The notes beneath the pieces are model-generated. The model searched no databases. It was given only the letters and a program-made list of their open reading frames with translations, and was not told the DNA's origin. Of a stretch of DNA of 64,000 nt, positions 1 through 14,100 are shown one piece after another (positions within the stretch are counted from its first letter, which is position 1; each line of letters starts with the position of its first letter). Position numbers and translations under genes: made by a program. The DNA is from Owenia fusiformis (lineage: Eukaryota; Annelida; Polychaeta; Sabellida; Oweniidae). The DNA lies in assembly GCA_903813345.2 (NCBI GenBank), contig CAIIXF020000001.1, positions 54,143,885 to 54,207,884 on the forward strand, written 5' to 3'.

Positions 1-32
1 TCCCATATGTTCAAAAAGGTGACTGGTTATCT

Positions 33-170
33 CAACCCCAAGTCAACTCAATCCAGTTAAACTCAACCCCAAGTCAACCTAACCCCAGAAGAACTCAATC
101 AATTAAAAGTAATCCCCAAGTCAACCCAACGCTGTCAAACTGAGCCCCAGTAAAACTCAATCCCATTGAT
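33..170. repeat. CTCAACCCCAAGTCAA minisatellite
   Basis: This is an irregular tandem array of about 16-bp units based on CTCAACCCCAAGTCAA, with CAATCC and TAACCC variants. The same array appears at 53337-53475, as part of the duplication, and a related one at 21300-21428. Confidence 0.7.
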
Positions 171-651
171 TTCTGCAATTGTCTTTAGTTCTCTAGTTCA
201 TTTGCTTTGATAATCTAGCATTTTGCATATTTGAAAGTTAAACACAGATTTGTCATGGTATCAACACTTTTGGAAAAGCCTTGAATGGTCTCACTCATGG
301 GGTTTTGTAGCATGACTAAATTTATTTGAATTTGATTTTCAATTGCAAATTGCTGGAATGACATAAAGCTACGTGGTCAAAAGGACTATAAATGTTTATT
401 GAGAATGTGTTCACATTTCCTCAAATTCCAGAATCTTGTGAATGCAAAAACCTCGAAATGTGAGCACCTCCTAATCCTTACCCGAACGTTTTAGCCTATC
501 CAAATGGAGTTATATGATTAGACAGGTTTTACTGTACTTGGTTTGGTGTTCGTTTATTATAATCAGACAGCACATACTGCCATTCATATTGTTACACTCA
601 TGAATAAACGTGATTAAATTGTGGAAAATGAATAGATATCTACATAACATA

Positions 652-1919
652 CAGGGTGGTCCAATCTCGTATTTTAAAAATAAATATTGATTTTATTTAT
701 GAAAACATGTCATATTATATACCAGTGGATAGGGAATTTACTTATCTTTAATTTGGTATATCATAAGGTCAAATTTATTATGTCTGTCAACCAGCGTCCA
801 TGATATAAATTACGTCATTTTTGTTTCAAAACGGGTTTTCCAAAACGTGCTTATTTAGCCCTCAATTTTGGACTAACATGATCAATACCATCATTGATAT
901 GCTGTTGAGACTTTGAATGTCACTTCTTAATAATTTTGTCCTTAAACAGGCAATGCGCCTATTTTTGAAGGAAAAGGGACAAAATATTATTTGAGACGTG
1001 TCACTCACACAGTCAATCAAATATGATAAAAACTTTAATTCAGGATAATACTGAAGTGAAAAAAAATTACTCGCATAAAAACATCATTTGAAGTTCAGAG
1101 ATTGAAAAAAGTGAATTTCCACTTGTGTATGTGTCTGTTTTAAATAACTCTTGGATTAAAAGATGACGTATGCCTGAAAATCCTGTCAAAAATGAATGGA
1201 TAATTAATGCAAACAACAATGCCATCTTTCTATGGCATATATAAATTGATAGATCAAAAATATTTTTTCATGATCTAGAGCTTTGTTTTGTGTCAAAAGA
1301 AAGATCGGGTACTTATTAATCCATTTGAAATACTATGAAGATCAAAAGTGAGATTTCATTTACGCACTTTGTCCCTTTAAGGATTCATGGCACACCAATT
1401 CTGTTAGTTCTCCCCATACGTGGTATTCGCAGACGTTGGGTGATAGGGTGATCTGAGGAGGCAGTGATTAAGAGGGAATGAATCTAGGCATATTTTCTTT
1501 TAAACATTTGACTCTCTTGGTATATATGGCTTGGAACCCTATCTTGTTGGAAAAGGTAATGATTCGAAAATGACCTCATGTCAGGACGCATGGTATAAAA
1601 ACAACGTAATTGGATCATCCGATGCTAAAGTCTGTGGCCACCACCAATTGTAAGAACTAACAGCGTTGGTTGACCATGATCCCATTACATCTACTCAGTT
1701 ATACTTATGCGTTATAGAAGGAATTGTTGAGAAGTGGAATTCATAGTCTCAACAGCATATCAATGATGCTCTTGACCAGTTTAGGCCAAAATTGCGGGCA
1801 TTAATTGATCAAAATGGTGGACATATTGAACGTCTGTTTATGTTAATAAAGTTGACAAAAAACTCGGTTAATCAGTATTTATTTTTGAACTACAAGTGTC
1901 CCATTTTTAGACCACCCTG
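652..1919. mobile_element. Degenerate mariner-like transposon
   Basis: The ends are CAGGGTGGTC and GACCACCCTG as an inverted repeat, flanked by TA on both sides; length 1268 bp. Near the right end (1747-1839, + strand) a frame reads [18 protein letters not shown] then [11 protein letters not shown]. This resembles the C-terminal end of Tc1/mariner transposases (FRxRLRxCIxxNGGHIE). Stops interrupt the frame upstream and no full transposase remains. It sits just upstream of GT7 exon 3. Confidence 0.7.
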
Positions 1920-1994
1920 TATAAAGTATGGAAACACCCGTTTTAAGTATACACGTCTTTTTAACTCTAAATCAAAGCTGTTTCATTATTATAG

Positions 1995-2185
1995 GTCGAT
2001 GACACACCATTCAACAGGGGAATGTTGTTGAATATAGGTGCTATAGAGGCTGCGAAACTTTACAAGTTTGACTGTCTCATTTTCCATGATGTTGACTTAC
2101 TCCCGGAGAATGACTACAATAGTTACACGTGTGTCAACAATGCGGCTCTCCATCTTTCAGTGCTTGTTAATACACATGGCTACAG
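1995..2185 (+). CDS. GT7 copy 1 exon 3 (FNRG and DVD motifs)
   Basis: The exon has 191 bp, starts in phase 0 after TATAG and ends two bases into an Arg codon before GTATAT. It encodes [14 protein letters not shown], which corresponds to the conserved FNRAKLLNVG region of B4GALTs, then [20 protein letters not shown]. The DVD carries the Mn-binding aspartate, and the two cysteines match the second conserved disulfide of the family. Residues NTHGY near the end differ from NKHGY in copy 2. Confidence 0.9.
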
Positions 2186-5100
2186 GTATATCGTTTCTTA
2201 ATTCTAACAGTATCTCCTGATAGAGTTGGATCAGCTAATTAAAATCAATATACTATGAGGTTATATAATGGTTCTTTCTGTATATCGTGTTTATACTCGA
2301 GTGAGTATATGATATATTCACAAGTGAGCGTAGCGAACGAGTGAATATATTATATTCTCACGAGAGTATAAAATGCACGATATACAGAATGAACCATTAT
2401 ATAATCTTATTATGCCACTCCAAGTTCAATTACAGTTGATTCGAACACAATCATAACAATTAAAAACCATAAAAATATCCCATTGACAGCCAACTCAATA
2501 ATGGTGATGTTGATTTATGACGTCACTTGATTCTAGGAAATCATGATTTTTTTTCATTATCTCCCAGAATGCACTTCTACAGTGGTATACGCTGGAGTGT
2601 ATACGGAGGAGTTGTATACGATGACGATATACCACTCTCCACTCTATATCGTTGTTATAGACCCATGTTATACAACTGTAATTGGACTTAGAGTGGTATA
2701 AAGTATGATACATGCGTATTTAAATGAATAAAACTAGAATATAAAATTGAGATGATGAAGGTAAACTTACAGTGTTGCGAGAGTATCCAGATTTACTGTC
2801 ATCTCGTTTGTATTTAATGTAGTTTATCGCAGCAAAAGTGGTGTCCCTGATTAGGCCTAGTGATTTGGAAAATACATTTTTCATTTTTGTACGAATAAAA
2901 TATGAGAGAATACGACACTTTTGACATTAATTTGGTCAATTAGAGTAGATATTCACGTAGAGAATTAACGCTCTCTAATATAATATGTCGCCCAACCCTC
3001 ATGCCATTTTGTGAAATTCTTGTCCTACTTATCATTTACCATATGTAACCTGGAACCGCTTTTTATTTTTTCTTTCCCGAGACGTAAAATTACAACAATT
3101 TCCCAGAACGAAGTATTGTTGAGTTTACGTTCCCGTCAAGTACATGCAAATGTTTACTTTTGCAAAATTCAAATATATTAAGTAGTACACAATGACACTA
3201 CACAGAAAGAGGAAATTTTCGTTTTTATCGTAAAATTCCTCCATCTAGTAAAAGTGGATTCCCCTTCCGAAAAGTGCTGAAATATTCCCGATGTAGAACA
3301 AAAAAAAACTCTTCGTTCTACTGATAAACCTGTACAATTATTGGTGATTCAACTGCTTAAAATAATCCTAAAATATAATACTCAGGAATGTAGCGAGGTA
3401 GGTATTTCAAATGTGCAATGCGTAGTATTTTCTTTAACTTTGTTGAAACCTTGACTGACCAATGGTTCGTGCGTACGACCACAACGTAAGTGGTGTCATA
3501 GCATACGATAAGTACGGCGAACATTTAAAGATAACAAATATTACTTATCAAAATGGTGACAGTCACGGTGACACCCATGCGGGATACTGTATTCTTCATA
3601 ATGTAAATCAGACCGTTACACAACCGTGTTAACTCTGATCATTAATAATGTGTAAATCAGACCGTTATAATAATAATTCACGTTTTGTGCTAAAACTTCT
3701 TTGACTTCAGCTGACTACAAACGTATAATGTTCTTCCTTTGTATCTATAGATTGCTGTATGATAATATATTTGGTGGAGTGATGGCCATTCAACCTGAAA
3801 ACTTTGTCAAGATTAACGGCTTTTCAAACCTCTTTTTTGGTTGGGGTGGAGAGGATGACGATATGTACACAAGGTAAGAAGCATAACATTTTTCTACAAT
3901 TACAAGCATTAGAAACGATTTGTATTTTAGAGAGGAGGTGCTTTTCAAAGATGTCGAATTAGTTTCGGATGTTGCAATTTATTGTTTTTTTACAAAGGTA
4001 TAGATAAAGGTGAAACAACAACGTCTGCTCATAAATCTTCGCATGATTTTCTGAGTATAGGAATTATGAATTTTTCGAGGTCATCGAAAGATTCGGGATT
4101 GTAACGATATTCTGGCTTTGATGGTATCGCTGCAAATTCTTTATCTTTTAATTCCTTGAGTTTATCCAATTCGGCCTTTGGCAGCTTTTTACCGCTCTCA
4201 TCTTCGCCAAGCTGTTCTTTATTGTTGGGAAGGTCAAGAAGAAAGACGGTAGGTGCACCTGTCTCTGGATCGTAACTCTTAGGCTTTTTCAATAGCTCTG
4301 CTTGCTCAATTGTTTCTTTTGACATGGAATGTGGATGAGAAACCCCATCACTAGCGACAATTACGACAGCCTGGAATTAAGTAGAACAATGAAAGAGGAC
4401 TGGGTATGGTCGCTTTTAATGAGAGACAATTGGGACCCTGATTTTTACATGTAAGAAAATCTCGTAAATACAGGCTCGTAGGGGTTCAAGACCCCCGAAC
4501 CCCTTGGATTTTTTGGGAAATTAAAATTTTCGTTTATATAGAAGGTTCAAGTTATCAAGGTGCAAAATCCTACAGGTATCCTTTTAGGGTTTGGAGGCGA
4601 AGTCTTACGAGTTGCACGAATATAACCGAGGAAAAGCCAGACTTCGCGTGGTAATGGTAATCTTGTTGCTACCGAATTGACAATTAAGTTGAAGGTCCAC
4701 TCAGTCAAACACCCGGAATTCCATGACAAACAAACTTGTCTGAACCGGGAATCGAACCCGGGGCCAATTTATTGCGGTAACCTTGAATCTGCCACTTAGC
4801 CATAGCGGATGGACTTACCAATGTGAACTAATGATTAGCGTTCTGATTGATGTTGGCAAATATCCGATCGTAAAGTTGAAATATGTAAGGAACATTTGAG
4901 CAAGTTAGGCGCAGGATTATCGTGTAAACTGCTCATGGAGTATGGGGGAGAAAAGCTATTAAATAAAGTGTCGCGTATCCAACAATTCAGAGAAAACTCT
5001 CTCCTGCGAAACACACCTTGGAGTAATTATTTTATCTGGCGATTGGGCTATCTGTGGGGAGCTCAGCATTAGAATCTGTTAAAGGATCTGTTACTTAAAG

Positions 5101-8100
5101 TATCCAAATATTATTCCTTACCTTTTTACCCTTTCTCCGACCACCTTTAATAGATAAAAGTATTTCTCTGGCCTCCTGCAAGGCAAGCCACGTAGCTGTT
5201 CCTCTTTTCGGATTCATTTCCATATTCGAAGCGGCCCTCACCATCTTCAAAATAATTGATTAAATGAGATAGTGTTATGGTAATACCTGTACTCAAAAAA
5301 TAAATATGAACTTTTATACAGAGGACATTATCTTTAAATGCAACTCATAAACGATGGACCAGTTTTAGTCCCGATTAAATGCTCGACTTTCTAGTAACTA
5401 ATAATATCACCATAATAAGGATTTATAACGTGTGTGTGTGTGTGTGATCAAATGTGATCTCTGTGCGCGGTACAAGAAATATGTTCGGAAACAAGGAAAT
5501 GGTGGTGCGCGACATAAGATTTCACGTTCGCGATATGAGATTCTTGGTTCGAGTGCAAGGAACGTAGTTCGCGGTATCAGAACTGATGTTCGCGTTGTTG
5601 GAAGTCTAGGAGGCCTGATATTGGTCAAAGGAAAGACCTTGGTGCCTAACACCCAAGTCACATTTCTTGCGGCGACCGTACGGTCTATCCTTTCTGCGGT
5701 CAGTAAACATTTCTACGCTCGTCGTAGAATTTCTGCGGTCAGATACTTTTGCAGTTTCTGTTGATAAACGTTAATGTTTGTTTTTATTTTATTTACATTA
5801 GTACAATTTATTAAAGTTATTTATAGTGCTAGGATATTATATGAAATAAAAAGTGTTGATAAAACATTGACCAATAGTAACGTAATCTTTTGTAATCAAT
5901 ATACGCTGCTTTGTTAGTTCAGAGCAAATATATATAACAGTACACCTGACCTGAAAACTGTCCCAAAACCAAGTACTAAATCAAAACACTACGGCAGACG
6001 CAAGTCAACGTAAGCCCGACTTGCGGCCATCGCGGGACAGTTCTGCGCTGGCAACGGCCTGTTGATTTCTAGAGGGACCGTACGGTCTATAATTTTTGCG
6101 GTCAGTAACATTTCTACGGTCGCCGTAGAATCCTGCGGTCGGATACGTTTGCAGTCACAATTCCTACGACAGCCGCACGGGGAATTTTGAATTTCTAACG
6201 TTAATGCTTGTTTTTATTTTATTTACATATGTTTAGTACAATTTATAAATGAGCTAGGATATAATATCAAATAAAAAATGTTGAAACAATGGTGAAACAT
6301 TGACCAATAGTAACATAATCTTTTGTAATATACGTTCAGTGACCTTACATCGTTCACAGCAAAGATATGACAGCAAACCTGACATGAAACACTGTTTCAA
6401 GGTACATACTAGCAACCTATCAAAACACTACGGCAGACGCAAGTCAAAATGTATGGCCATCGTGGGACCGTTCATCGGTCTGGCAACGGCCTGCTGATTT
6501 CAACGGGGACCGCAAATATTATAACTCCGGAAATTCAATGATTTAATTGATCTGCGGTTGACGTACGGCCGCAGTACGACAAATGTGACTGGGTTGTAAG
6601 ATGTCAATCTTCATTTAATATGTTAGAGAAGTATTTTAGAATCAAAGAACTAGACTAACTTTCGTATTGCGCTAATACAAAATCAACGCGTTTTGGTATT
6701 GATACAAACTGGTGGTATGACATGCATGTAGAATGGACAAAATGTCTATCATACCTCTGTTCCCCTATTGTATGATGAAAGTTTAAGAAAATTGTGGACT
6801 TCAGCTCCATACGTTGATCCTGCCACCAGTGTAAATGCAGAGCCGAGCTTAAGACTTCTTATAATTTGTAATACAAAGGATCTTACTTTCATCTTGTCAA
6901 CATCGCTAATTGATTTTGACATGTCAATTATAAAGACTAAATCAAGACCACACACTTGGACGTTTGTTTCGACTGAAATAGAAAAATTGTACATTTCAAT
7001 GTATGAAAAGTGTATCAATTCAAAAATGTTCTACCGTCCCTATTCAAATGTTATTAGCTCACGTTTGAAATTGTTCAGCTTCGTCTACTGTCTAATTGGA
7101 TGGAAACTATGTTTTGATTTACTTTGAATTATCCTAACAGACGAAGTTCGATAGGGATATTTTGAAGCCGTCCTTCTTACCGTCAGTCAGTCAGTCCGTC
7201 TAAAGTTTTTCATTTTAAGAAATACATAGTTTGAAATGTTGGTAGTATATACCATCTATCTATTTCACATATATATCGTGTTTTTCACCCTGGCCCCCAA
7301 GGTGAAATTTACGTTTTTTTATGTCCATATGATTTGTATCCTCCAACACATGCCTAACACATTTAATTTACTAAAAAACTAGATATAATTGAGAATTTAT
7401 GTAACAGTCATTAGTTGTATTTCTCTAAATAATTATTTGAAATCGTATTGGTGCATAGCTGAAATCTTAATGTTCGGAGGATACAAAATATTGGCAGTAA
7501 AACCTAGATTCACTACAAAAATAACGATATTTTGTCTGATGTTTTCGTTGTCTGTGAAAAGTATTCTCAGGGAAACTTTCTTGCGAAGATTTCAACAGAT
7601 TATGCAGCATTAACAATTCAACAATGTTAACTTAACCAGTGTTGGAGGATACAAATAATATGGACACATTAAAACGTATTCTGTTGAGCATGAAATATCA
7701 AACAATCCCCTTTTGAGAGCCAGTGTGAATGAAATGTTGGTCCCCCAGTTATTATGGTCTATTTTCTTAACAACCCTTACAGGCCCTGATTGCGTATAAG
7801 ATAATGAGGGAAAGAGTTGTATTTAGGTCACCATATAAATCAATGGAGAGTAGGACCATAATTTGATAGGACCTCCTACCCTTTTACATCGGTTGCATAC
7901 ATTTACTTTATTAGCAAGATGGAAATTATTGACATCATGGACATCTATGGGTCCATGGTGAAATGAAGCCAAATAAGGTCATATTTTGAGATCAACGTTG
8001 ATTGCGTTATTTTTAATTCTTGCATCTTACCCACGCCCTTTTCTTCTAATGTTTTTCTACATTCTACATCAAAGCGGGAACAGGGATATCGCATGGAAGT

Positions 8101-11100
8101 ATCTATTCTTCTAAAACTTTCGGTCACACCTTTTCCATCTTCACAGTGGGCAAGCTCGTATCTATTTTCCTTGCACACTAAATAATTGCAGGATGAGTTT
8201 GCATATTTGTACTTGGAACCAGGCGTGCACTCTGGAGAAAAACAAGCATTTTTATTCGTTGATACTAATTGTATATGTTAAATTTTACTGTTTTCATTCA
8301 ATCATTTGGGTCTTCTTAAAAAGTAACTCTATTGATAACATTAGAGAGTATGAGCGATTGGTCATACGTATGGGTTGCGGGGTTTCGATTTTATGTGGAA
8401 GCTTAAACTCCCTACTGACATTAGTGCGTGCGCACGACTCTACATGCGTGTGTTGACAATAAACACAGGGCTTTCATCAATGTACATGCGACGTGACATC
8501 AGAAAAGTCGTTATCAGGGTAATACTGAAATCATGACATAGAAGATGAAAAGTAAATGTGGATAGGCTTTGTCCACTTTTCAATTTTAATGAAAAAAATA
8601 TTTAAAATGTCTTCTTACCTTGTTGATGGTCTCCCATTGCATAACGTACACCAACGTTCCCCCTCCTACCAGCCTTTTTGCGGGCGGCGACTGAAAAATA
8701 ATATTCGTTTTCTAATACTTATCATCTCTCGATACAGGTATAAGGCATTTGATACGACAATAAACCAATAAACCTACCAAAATATATCAACATTTTCTTT
8801 CATTCTGACATATAGTTATGGTCTCCATACTTTTGTCTGTCAAAAAATCTTACAATTTCCAATAACTTAACAAGTACTGTTTAGACTGAAAATCTACAAA
8901 TTCTCATTTTCAAATCAACATTTTGTCATGTTAAAGCCGTGTCTATCAGTTGATTTTGTCCTACTTCATTGAATTTGTAAACAGATCTTATCACATGGTT
9001 TCTGTAATATTTTATTTTATCCTACCTAAAGCATGTGGGCTTTAAAAGCGTTATGGTCATGTTTACATTCTGCGATACTTACAAAAGCCTCCTAGGCCGG
9101 TGGCTGTAGTTGTTTCAAGAACACAACATAGCACTATGATTACAGATGCAACGTAGGTCCTCATGTCTTAAGTAAATATTTCCTAAAATGCACATAAATT
9201 TTAAATATTTTAGAATTTTTAAATAAATCTCATTTGTTACCTCAAAAATACAAATAATATTGATGTTGGATTGTAACTGCAGAATAAATATAAATTATAG
9301 GAAAAATGATGTGTCGTTTAACTTTGCCATCTAAATATGATATTAGGGAGTTTAAGCTAGCAATGTTTTTCATAATCTAAACGTGAACAGAAAATATTTA
9401 AGCGATTTGGCGATTGGTCATACGTGTAGGTTGGCGTTTCAATTTTTATATGTAAGCCTAAACTTCCTATTCATTTTGTAAACCGTATGTTTTTTACATT
9501 GATAAATACGAAAAGTATTATTTTGTCTTCACTTTGGTATCGATTGTCTCCAATATTTGATATGTAAATTGGGATAAGTCAAAAGATATGAAAATAAAGT
9601 CATTTCCATCCCGTCTCCTAAGAGCAGTTCAATAATATAATATACAGGTTTTGTAGATAGAAAAATCTCGAAACAACTAGCACGGGCACAGAATCCAACA
9701 ATGAGGTAATTTGATGACCAATTAAACTTTAGAAGAGGGCATTTATATCCAAAGAAACTTTGTAAGTTATGGATAAACGATGCGTCTTGGGCATTAGGAA
9801 AAATAATGGTTAAGAGGCGATAACTTAAGAGCCAAGACGAATAGTTTGTCTAACATAAACCACACACTATGTACTGAGTGTTATTAAAGATAAATTGTCC
9901 ATGATTAAATTTTAGGAAATTTCTTTCGTATTGACTATGGGGTAAATGCATTGAGAAGGGAGTGCGTATAATTAGTTCAGCTATGCAGTGCACTGTATGT
10001 AACAGGGTTAACAGTTTACAGTTTGGTCTCTTTATGTTTACTATTCAACTATTGAAAGAGTGAATAGGGTAAAATTAGTTCAGCTTTAGTGCACAGCATG
10101 TGACAGCCAATCGTCTTTTGTGCCACACTGGTTTTGGATAATTAAAATAATGCACTCCTCTTTATTATAGCTAGAGATTCTTAAAAATAAGATACAGGAC
10201 AATTTAAAGGGCAAAGGATGGGTATCGATATGGCGAACTTTTCGAACATACGTTTAAACGAGTCATCAAGAAATTCTGAAAATTTTACACATTGTCAATT
10301 TAATGGTCATATTTTGAATGGTAACAATATAATTTGATATAGATATATATATACTTTTCTCTATATATTGTTTTAGAAAACACATCGGACACGTCTTTTG
10401 TTCTTGGTATAAAATGTTCGGAATGAAATGAAATATCTTTCCGAACCTCATTGGAACAAAATGACATAAACACAGCGTGTTTATGTCTCTCAATATTGTA
10501 ATTATACAAAGGAAAGTTTGGTTGATTTAAAAAAAGTATCTTGTTAATGAAATTAAAGGTTTATCTTAGTTTTTATCTATTTCTGAGGTTTTTGTTTTAA
10601 TTTTTGAACACTTTTTCTTAAATCAACCAAAATTTCCTTTGTACAACTGTAATATTGGGAAGTCTAAGAAAATGTTGTTATATGCTATTTTGTTCAAACA
10701 AGCTTCGGAAAGATGTTTTATTTCATTCTCAAGAAATGGTAAAAAGGAACAAAAGAAAATTGCACTAAAAACAAAAGATGTTAACAAAAACAGTTATATA
10801 AAATATGTATAAATTTTGCATTGAATTGTTGTCAATCAGTCAACATTGGATAAAGGACCGTGTATTTTTACGGAATGTTTTCAATAATTGGTTCAAGAGA
10901 AAAACATTGTGTTGAATTCAGTTTTCCATATCGATACCAATCCTTTAGTTTCCGTATTGCATATTTCTGGCAAGTTGTCACCATGGCAGAGTTCACAGTA
11001 AAGTCCAGTAACTAAGTCAACATGAGGTGAGGTGGTTATTAAGATATCTCCGTTTTAAATAATTTTGTAAACGTTGTTCTCTTCAGGTGCCATTTTTTAT

Positions 11101-14100
11101 AATTGAAAAACAAAATTGAACATTTTGCATTTATAAATTGATAAGTTTCTTGGAATACAACATAACTGTTAACGATTTAAGTCATTAATAATATTTCCCT
11201 CAGTGATCCCATGATAAATAGACATTAATGTTCAACCTTGTTTTCATGACTTTTAAACACGAGTCGACAATTATGTAGGAAAGTTCAATTCCAAATATCA
11301 GCGTGTAAACTCGTTTTTTCACAATATTTAGCCTTTTATCATGATAGATCGCCAAAATCTGCATGTATCTCTCAAATGGGGCGATATGTTTATAATTTAG
11401 AGATGTAAGCTCAAACAAAAATTCAAACTACCCCGGCGCTATTATTTTGATTGCACAAGACGAAATTTCGTTTCGTTCTCGTAATCGTAAGAAAGATTAT
11501 TCTGCATTTTCAGTCAAGCCCTACTTACCTTAATTTTAAAAATATTTAGACGAGAGCAATTTCTCCCAAAATGTGACATTGCTGTTGTATACGAAAAAGT
11601 GAAAAACTCTTGGAACAAGAAAGGTTTTCTTATTCAAAATACTTTCAAGCACTTTAGAGACAGAAATTAGAGCTTGGATGCTTACTTAGCTTATAAGTAA
11701 CAGAACGTTCTCGAAAGTTATTAAAATGGATCAAAAATCAAAACATCTCTTAATTTACAATTTCCAGGACTGGTGGTCGGAAAATGACTCCTATCTCGTT
11801 GAAGTGCATTCAGAACCAAATGAAAACATTTGTTTTTTTCTTCATCTGGCCACAATACATTTTCTCAGACTCTAATATGATACTTTCTTATCATTTTGTT
11901 ACTTTCAGCGGATTTAAAATATAGATGAATGATTTAATGTCATTTTCACCAAAAGAGCTTCTTGTATATCTTAGAGATTGTCTTACCTGTGATAAATCCT
12001 AAATGTGGCAGTAGTTTCTATTATTCCAGTATTTAGAAATTATTCTCTATATTTTGATTAGGCAAAGTGAAAGACAACTTCCAGTCATCCGTATTTATAT
12101 TGCATATTTTGTATCTGACTTGGCGATAATTTTTTTAATTATGAAATAGATTAAGTTCATTAATAATCAAGATGAATGATGCCTTTTGTCGTATTGTTCT
12201 ATATGTCATCACGTGCATCATACAGGGGATGTTCAATAAGTTTCATCACAATAAAAATGTATATATGATTAATGATAGGTTACTTCTGTGGGAGAATTAC
12301 ATGGTTTAATTCCATAATGGTTTCATTTTAAGCAATTTAATTGATTTTTTGTGACTTTGTGATGTATGTGACAATACATTTTGTTACTTACAGAAATCAC
12401 TTTGCATGTTGATGTCAGTTAGTCTTCTCAATTTTTTTTCCAAATCATTTTGTAAATAATACAAACCGTTAGACCAGGGTCCCGCTTCTAGTTGTAAAGG
12501 GGATCGTCGACCTTGGGAAGATGTTCCCCTTAGTAAATGGAAGTGGACCATGAAGTCTATCTGTGTCTGTTCTCTATATTCATGTTTTACCACTTGTTAT
12601 CTATTTCTATGTAATAATCAATTATTATTATCTCCAAAAATGGAGGCGAAATAAATATAATAATATAATAATAATAGATAGTGACAATTCTCAAGGATCA
12701 TCATTGACATGTGTAATCATGATGAAACTGGACTAAAATTCCAGCAAACAAAGAGATCACACAATTCCACACACTACAGTTTTCTATAGCTCTTCAATTA
12801 TTTTCATTCTTATCTTTACACAAAGACATTCATAATTCGAATATCAACGAGGTCATTAAGATTCTGTAGGAATACAAAAACGTATTATGTATGATGTATT
12901 TTTGCCCTTTCTTTGGTATTGATAGAAATACTTTTTATAAAAATGTTATAGAAAAATGTTATCCAGTACTATCATCAGATCTTTTATCAACCTTTGTGCA
13001 AATTAAAACATATTGGGCCTTAGGAGAGGACATTTTCACATTGGGGGACAAGAAGAAGCTTTTAGGTTCGATAAATGTGTAAAGGGTCTTTTAAAATGTG
13101 TATATAAACCCCAGACCCATTAACATGTTTTAGTAACTTATATATAATGCCTAACTGATACATGCTTTTAAATGTGTTGTCAAATGTCTGGAAGAGCTTT
13201 GTACACTGAATTTATGTTCCGCTGTATTAAAAGCGTTTCAAATAAATAAACAAAAATAGATAAATAAAAATAGATAAATAAAAATGTAAGCAGCGACCGT
13301 TAATGACGATCACTAACATGAATCTAGCGAGAGAATATTCTATACAACCAAAGCCAGAGAATATGGAATACTGCATTATGATAAAAAATAGTAGAAGATC
13401 AAAATATCCGTATTGATATTACTATTAATTAATATTATTAGAGAGATTATTTCAATAAATCAGTTCCATAGTAGTCGGTAAATAAGTCGGTAAATACCTC
13501 GTCGTCAGAATATTATTAAAACGCTCATAACCGAACAATAGCTAACATTTTCGATGTACTTCAAAGAATTTGAATCAATAGAACAATGTTATTAATAAGT
13601 CGTGTCCATTTAGAAAAAGAACGAACCACTTTTACCTTTCCTTAAACCCAAAAACGAAAACGTGAGCAATATTTTATTTCTACATTGTATTAACAATATC
13701 TGACAAAAGTACTTACAAAAACAAATTAAGACACAATTATTAATGTATGAATATACTGAGTATTAGTTAATACCCAGTATAATTGTGTTCTGTTGCTTGT
13801 ATAGATCTTTCTATGTGAATGGAAAGGATCCGTCACTATAAGTATATTAAAAGTGACCCCAGAGCATTCATAACTATTACGACATATAATATTGTATTTA
13901 ATAAACAGTTAATCATTGCATAGTGTTCATGTACATTGTACACCCTGAGTGTTATTGAGGTCATCGTGGCCTTGTAAAGGTCAAGTCAGTGCAAATCAAA
14001 CATTCTTGTGTGCAAAATCATCATTTATAAAATCTAAAATGTGAAAATATGATAAAGAATGTTGTTAAAAACTATTTTGACCTTAACCTTTGAACTTTCG

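Larger units (their letters stand above)
1..5960. repeat. Segmental duplication, left copy
   Basis: The whole stretch matches 53305-64000 base for base apart from scattered substitutions, small indels and two large insert differences. The first 2 kb show only a handful of differences. The match starts at base 1, so the true left breakpoint is outside the window. It contains GT7 exons 3-4 and vWA exons 5-6. Confidence 0.95.

Noticed and set aside
1792-2031. 79-codon open frame near GT7 exon 3
   Set aside because: Only its first part is a mariner transposase remnant; it then runs through the terminal repeat and into exon 3 in the wrong frame.
2495-2713. 72-codon open frame on the minus strand, repeated at 59211-59429
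   Set aside because: It lies inside the TIR element and reads through its inverted repeat; the conservation reflects the duplication only.
4740-4815. A possible tRNA gene on the minus strand
   Set aside because: A and B boxes are present, but the acceptor stem does not pair and a SINE body follows.
5407-5764. Open frames on both strands over the TG/TTCGCG repeat
   Set aside because: They are produced by a short tandem repeat and are shared with the duplicate without any sign of coding constraint.
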